Of a stretch of 15,098 nt of DNA, positions 13,042 to 15,098 are shown one piece after another. Both the position numbers and the translations under genes were made by a program. The stretch covers positions 1 through 15,098 of the forward strand of contig CAISKJ010001790.1 of NCBI GenBank assembly GCA_903885885.1. The letters run 5' to 3'. How positions within the stretch are numbered: the stretch's first letter is position 1; the number at the start of each line of letters is the position of its first letter. The DNA comes from an uncultured delta proteobacterium (GTDB taxonomy: Bacteria > Myxococcota_A > Polyangia > Polyangiales > Ga0077539). A model generated the notes under the pieces. That model was not told the DNA's origin. It searched no databases and saw only the letters and a program-made list of their open reading frames with translations.

Positions 13042-15098
13042 TCAGCGCGCGGGGCAGCGCCAGCCGACGTTGAACGACTGCAGCGCGGGCGTGGCGCCGC
13101 CCTCCGACGACTGCATCGAGATCGACAGGCGGAGGAAGCGCGCGGGCGTCACCGTGGCGCTCGTGAAGGCCGTGGCGAGGTTGGCGGGCGAGGTGTCGCG
13201 CGGGGCGAGGGCGACGGAGACCGACGTGGCCGCCGCGAGGGCCACGGTGGTGGCCGCGGTGCGGGCGGCGAAGCTGATCGAGGTGCCCGCGGGCGCCGTG
13301 GCCGCCCAGGTGAGGGTGGTGAACACCGGCGCGTCGCAGCCGAGGTCGAGCGTCTCTTCGTAGGTGCCCTGGGCGATGGTGGTGCGGCGCACCGAGCCCG
13401 TGAAGTCGGAGTACGAAGAGACCTGGTTGGGGCCGTAGAGCACCACGCTCGCGGTCGTCGACGGCGTGTAGCGAATGAGGGGCGAGGGGGCGAGGTAGTG
13501 CGCGGCCCACACGTTGCCCAGGCGGTCGACGCCGAGGCCCGACGGGCCGGTGAAGCCGCCCGGGAGCGCGACGCGCGTGACGGCCGTCGCGGGGATGGTG
13601 CCGCCGCCCGAGAAGGCGTTGGAGTCCCAGTAGAGCAGGCCGCCCGAGGTGGTGTCGCTCGTGGTGGCGTAGTTCATCCACACGCGCGCGTCGGCGTCGA
13701 CGGTGATGCCGCGGCCCGCGGTGCCGCCCACGAGGCTGGTGGTGTCGACGCGCGTCCAGGTGTCGGTGAGCGGGTCGTAGCCGAGGGCGTCGCGGCAGCT
13801 CCAGCCCGCGAGCCAGAGGCGACCGCGGCCGTCGGCGGTCATGCCGTACGCGTTGGTGCAGCTGCCGCTGAGGCGTCGCGCCGTGGGGTACGGCACGGTG
13901 GGGCCCACGGCGAGCGTGGTCGTGTTGATCGACTGGAGCAGCGCCTGGTCGAGGCTGCTCGCCCACAGGCGACCGTCGCGGGTGACCACCATCGCGTAGG
14001 GCGAAATGGCGAGGGTGTACGTGCCCAGCGTGGCGCCCGTGCGCGGGTCGAGGCGGTACGCGCGGCGCGTGTTGTACCCGCCGACCCACACGTAGCCGTA
14101 GGGGTTGGTGGCGTCGCCGCGGTCGGTGGTGATGGCGCGCAGCACGGCGTCGGTGGGGCCGACGTTGGTGGTCCAGAGCACGCACTCGTCGGCGCCGTAG
14201 GGGCGCACGTCGGTGGGGCCGCTCGACGTGTCGATCATGCCGTTGCCGTTGCGGTCGACGCAGCTCGTACGCTCGGCGGCGAGCTTCGTGACGCTGCCCT
14301 GCGTGGCGAAGCCGCGGCTGGCCACGTAGGCGTCGCCGTTGCCGTCGACCGTCACGCGGCTCGGCATGTTGCAGCCGTTGTTGTAGCAGCACAGGCCGCG
14401 GCACTCGCCCGCCGCGAGGCCCACGCGGTAGCGCGCGACCTCGCGCTGCCCCGTCGCGTCCCACTTGCTCAGGGTGCTCTCGGCGGTGTTCACCACCCAG
14501 AGAAAATCGAGCGTCGTCGTGGTCGACATGCCGCTCACCACGAGGCCGCGCGCCGGGTCTACCGCGGTGCCGCGCTGCCCCGCCGCGTCGAAGCTCGCGC
14601 CGGTGGCGCCGCCCACCGCGCGGTCGCGGCACTCGACGTCGCAGCCGCCGCAGGTGACGCGCGTGTCGACCTCGCAGCCGTTGGCGGGGTTCATGTCGCA
14701 GTCGCGATAGGGCGCGGTGCACGCGCCGACGCCGCACACGCCGGCCGCGCAGCTGCCGACGCCGTTGGTGGTGGCGCACGCGTTGTCGCAGCGGCCGCAG
14801 TGCGCCGCCGTGACGCGCAGGTCGACCTCACACCCGTTGGCCGGGTTGCCGTCGCAGTCGGCGAAGTTGGCCTCGCAGGTGAAGCCGCACGCGCCCGCCG
14901 CGCAGGTCGACGTCGCGTTGGCCCGCGCGGGGCACGCGTTGCCGCAGCGGCCGCAGTGGGCGAGGTCGGCGCCGAGCTCGCGCTCGCAGCCGTCGGCGCG
15001 GTCGCTGTTGCAGTCGGCGAAGCCCGCCGCGCAGGTCTGCACGCAGGCGCCGCCCGCGCAGGCGTTCACCGACGCGCGGGGGAGCGCGCAGCGGGCGC
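13042..15098 (-). CDS. Cysteine-rich repeat protein with beta-propeller-like region (5' end outside window)
   Basis: The frame is open to the window edge and codes further cysteine-containing sequence before the GTG at 15069, so the gene is partial and its start and signal peptide are not seen; residues here are counted from that GTG. Residues 12-148 form about three units of roughly 52 residues with the pattern 'DCDxNPANGCEVD...HCGRCxNAC...CAAGxCG', a repeat common in secreted myxobacterial proteins. Residues about 165-500 contain repeated propeller-like blades ('DGNGDAYVASRG', 'DGRGRLWLAGWS', 'DRLGNVWAAHYL'), similar in style to NHL or streptogramin lyase-type propellers, without proof of enzymatic activity. 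'DRNGNGMIDTS' (about 271-281) resembles an EF-hand/dockerin-type calcium loop. The C-terminus is a beta-rich domain ending 'FNVGWRCPAR'. It probably lies outside the cell or on the outer membrane; its role is unknown. Confidence 0.85.
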   Translation of the reverse strand, partial: ARCALPRASVNACAGGACVQTCAAGFADCNSDRADGCERELGADLAHCGRCGNACPARANATSTCAAGACGFTCEANFADCDGNPANGCEVDLRVTAAHCGRCDNACATTNGVGSCAAGVCGVGACTAPYRDCDMNPANGCEVDTRVTCGGCDVECRDRAVGGATGASFDAAGQRGTAVDPARGLVVSGMSTTTTLDFLWVVNTAESTLSKWDATGQREVARYRVGLAAGECRGLCCYNNGCNMPSRVTVDGNGDAYVASRGFATQGSVTKLAAERTSCVDRNGNGMIDTSSGPTDVRPYGADECVLWTTNVGPTDAVLRAITTDRGDATNPYGYVWVGGYNTRRAYRLDPRTGATLGTYTLAISPYAMVVTRDGRLWASSLDQALLQSINTTTLAVGPTVPYPTARRLSGSCTNAYGMTADGRGRLWLAGWSCRDALGYDPLTDTWTRVDTTSLVGGTAGRGITVDADARVWMNYATTSDTTSGGLLYWDSNAFSGGGTIPATAVTRVALPGGFTGPSGLGVDRLGNVWAAHYLAPSPLIRYTPSTTASVVLYGPNQVSSYSDFTGSVRRTTIAQGTYEETLDLGCDAPVFTTLTWAATAPAGTSISFAARTAATTVALAAATSVSVALAPRDTSPANLATAFTSATVTPARFLRLSISMQSSEGGATPALQSFNVGWRCPAR
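14626..15036 (-). repeat. Three roughly 156-bp units coding cysteine-rich repeats
   Basis: Three successive units of about 52 codons code the 'FADC..N..NGCE' and 'HCGRC.NAC' pattern; the last is shorter at its C-terminal end, where 'TCGGCDVEC' replaces the longer spacing. At least part of a further cysteine-containing segment continues beyond the window edge. They represent duplicated small disulfide-rich modules rather than a mobile element. Confidence 0.7.

Noticed and set aside
12716..14779. 687-codon minus-strand frame overlapping the propeller gene
   Set aside because: Arg/His-rich shadow of the cysteine-rich gene in another frame on the same strand.
1..15098. tRNA, rRNA, insertion sequence, integrase or phage genes
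   Set aside because: None recognised on either strand by eye; there are no transposase motifs or terminal repeats.

Overview
The window looks like chromosomal DNA from a very GC-rich myxobacterium-like organism (Myxococcota, Polyangia type). The reasons are the strongly GC-biased third codon positions, the cysteine-rich repeats of the 'DC(D/N)xNxxNGCE...HCGxC' kind, an OmpA protein with thrombospondin type-3 (TSP3) repeats, and an MCE protein with a delta-proteobacterial-style C-terminal domain. This assignment is inference; there is no rRNA or other marker gene. Nearly all the DNA is coding and most of the long reading frames opposite genes are GC-driven shadows.

Layout. (1) Positions 3-3721, plus strand: the tail of an unidentified gene, an MCE/MlaD-type substrate-binding protein, then a MacB/LolD-type ABC ATPase whose stop overlaps the start of an FtsX/MacB-type permease. 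This looks like an envelope lipid or lipoprotein transport operon. (2) Positions 3718-6829, minus strand: a membrane-anchored alkaline-phosphatase-superfamily enzyme, an AraC-HTH/O6-alkylguanine-DNA alkyltransferase fusion, and a small protein with a FliG C-terminal-like domain that has lost the motor's charged residues. (3) Positions 6933-11466, minus strand: a compact four-gene unit in the order three-helix membrane protein, tubulin/FtsZ-superfamily protein (Tubulin_2-like, with a GGTGAG signature), large soluble protein of unknown family, and a small membrane-anchored six-cysteine protein. This is the best candidate in the window for a little-described system. It would be a cytoskeletal GTPase with dedicated membrane and soluble partners. 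(4) Positions 11518-12951, plus strand: an OmpA-family outer-membrane protein, divergent from the tubulin unit across only 51 bp that carry a 7-bp inverted repeat. (5) A strong hairpin at 12986-13019 separates it from the convergent gene at 13042-15098. That gene is cut by the window edge and encodes a secreted-looking protein with three cysteine-rich repeats followed by a beta-propeller-like region.

How the genes may work together. Most of the products act at the cell envelope: MCE/ABC transport, OmpA anchoring to peptidoglycan, the membrane phosphohydrolase, and the tubulin-like filament with its membrane partners. The alkyltransferase is the exception. Functional links beyond gene adjacency are inference.
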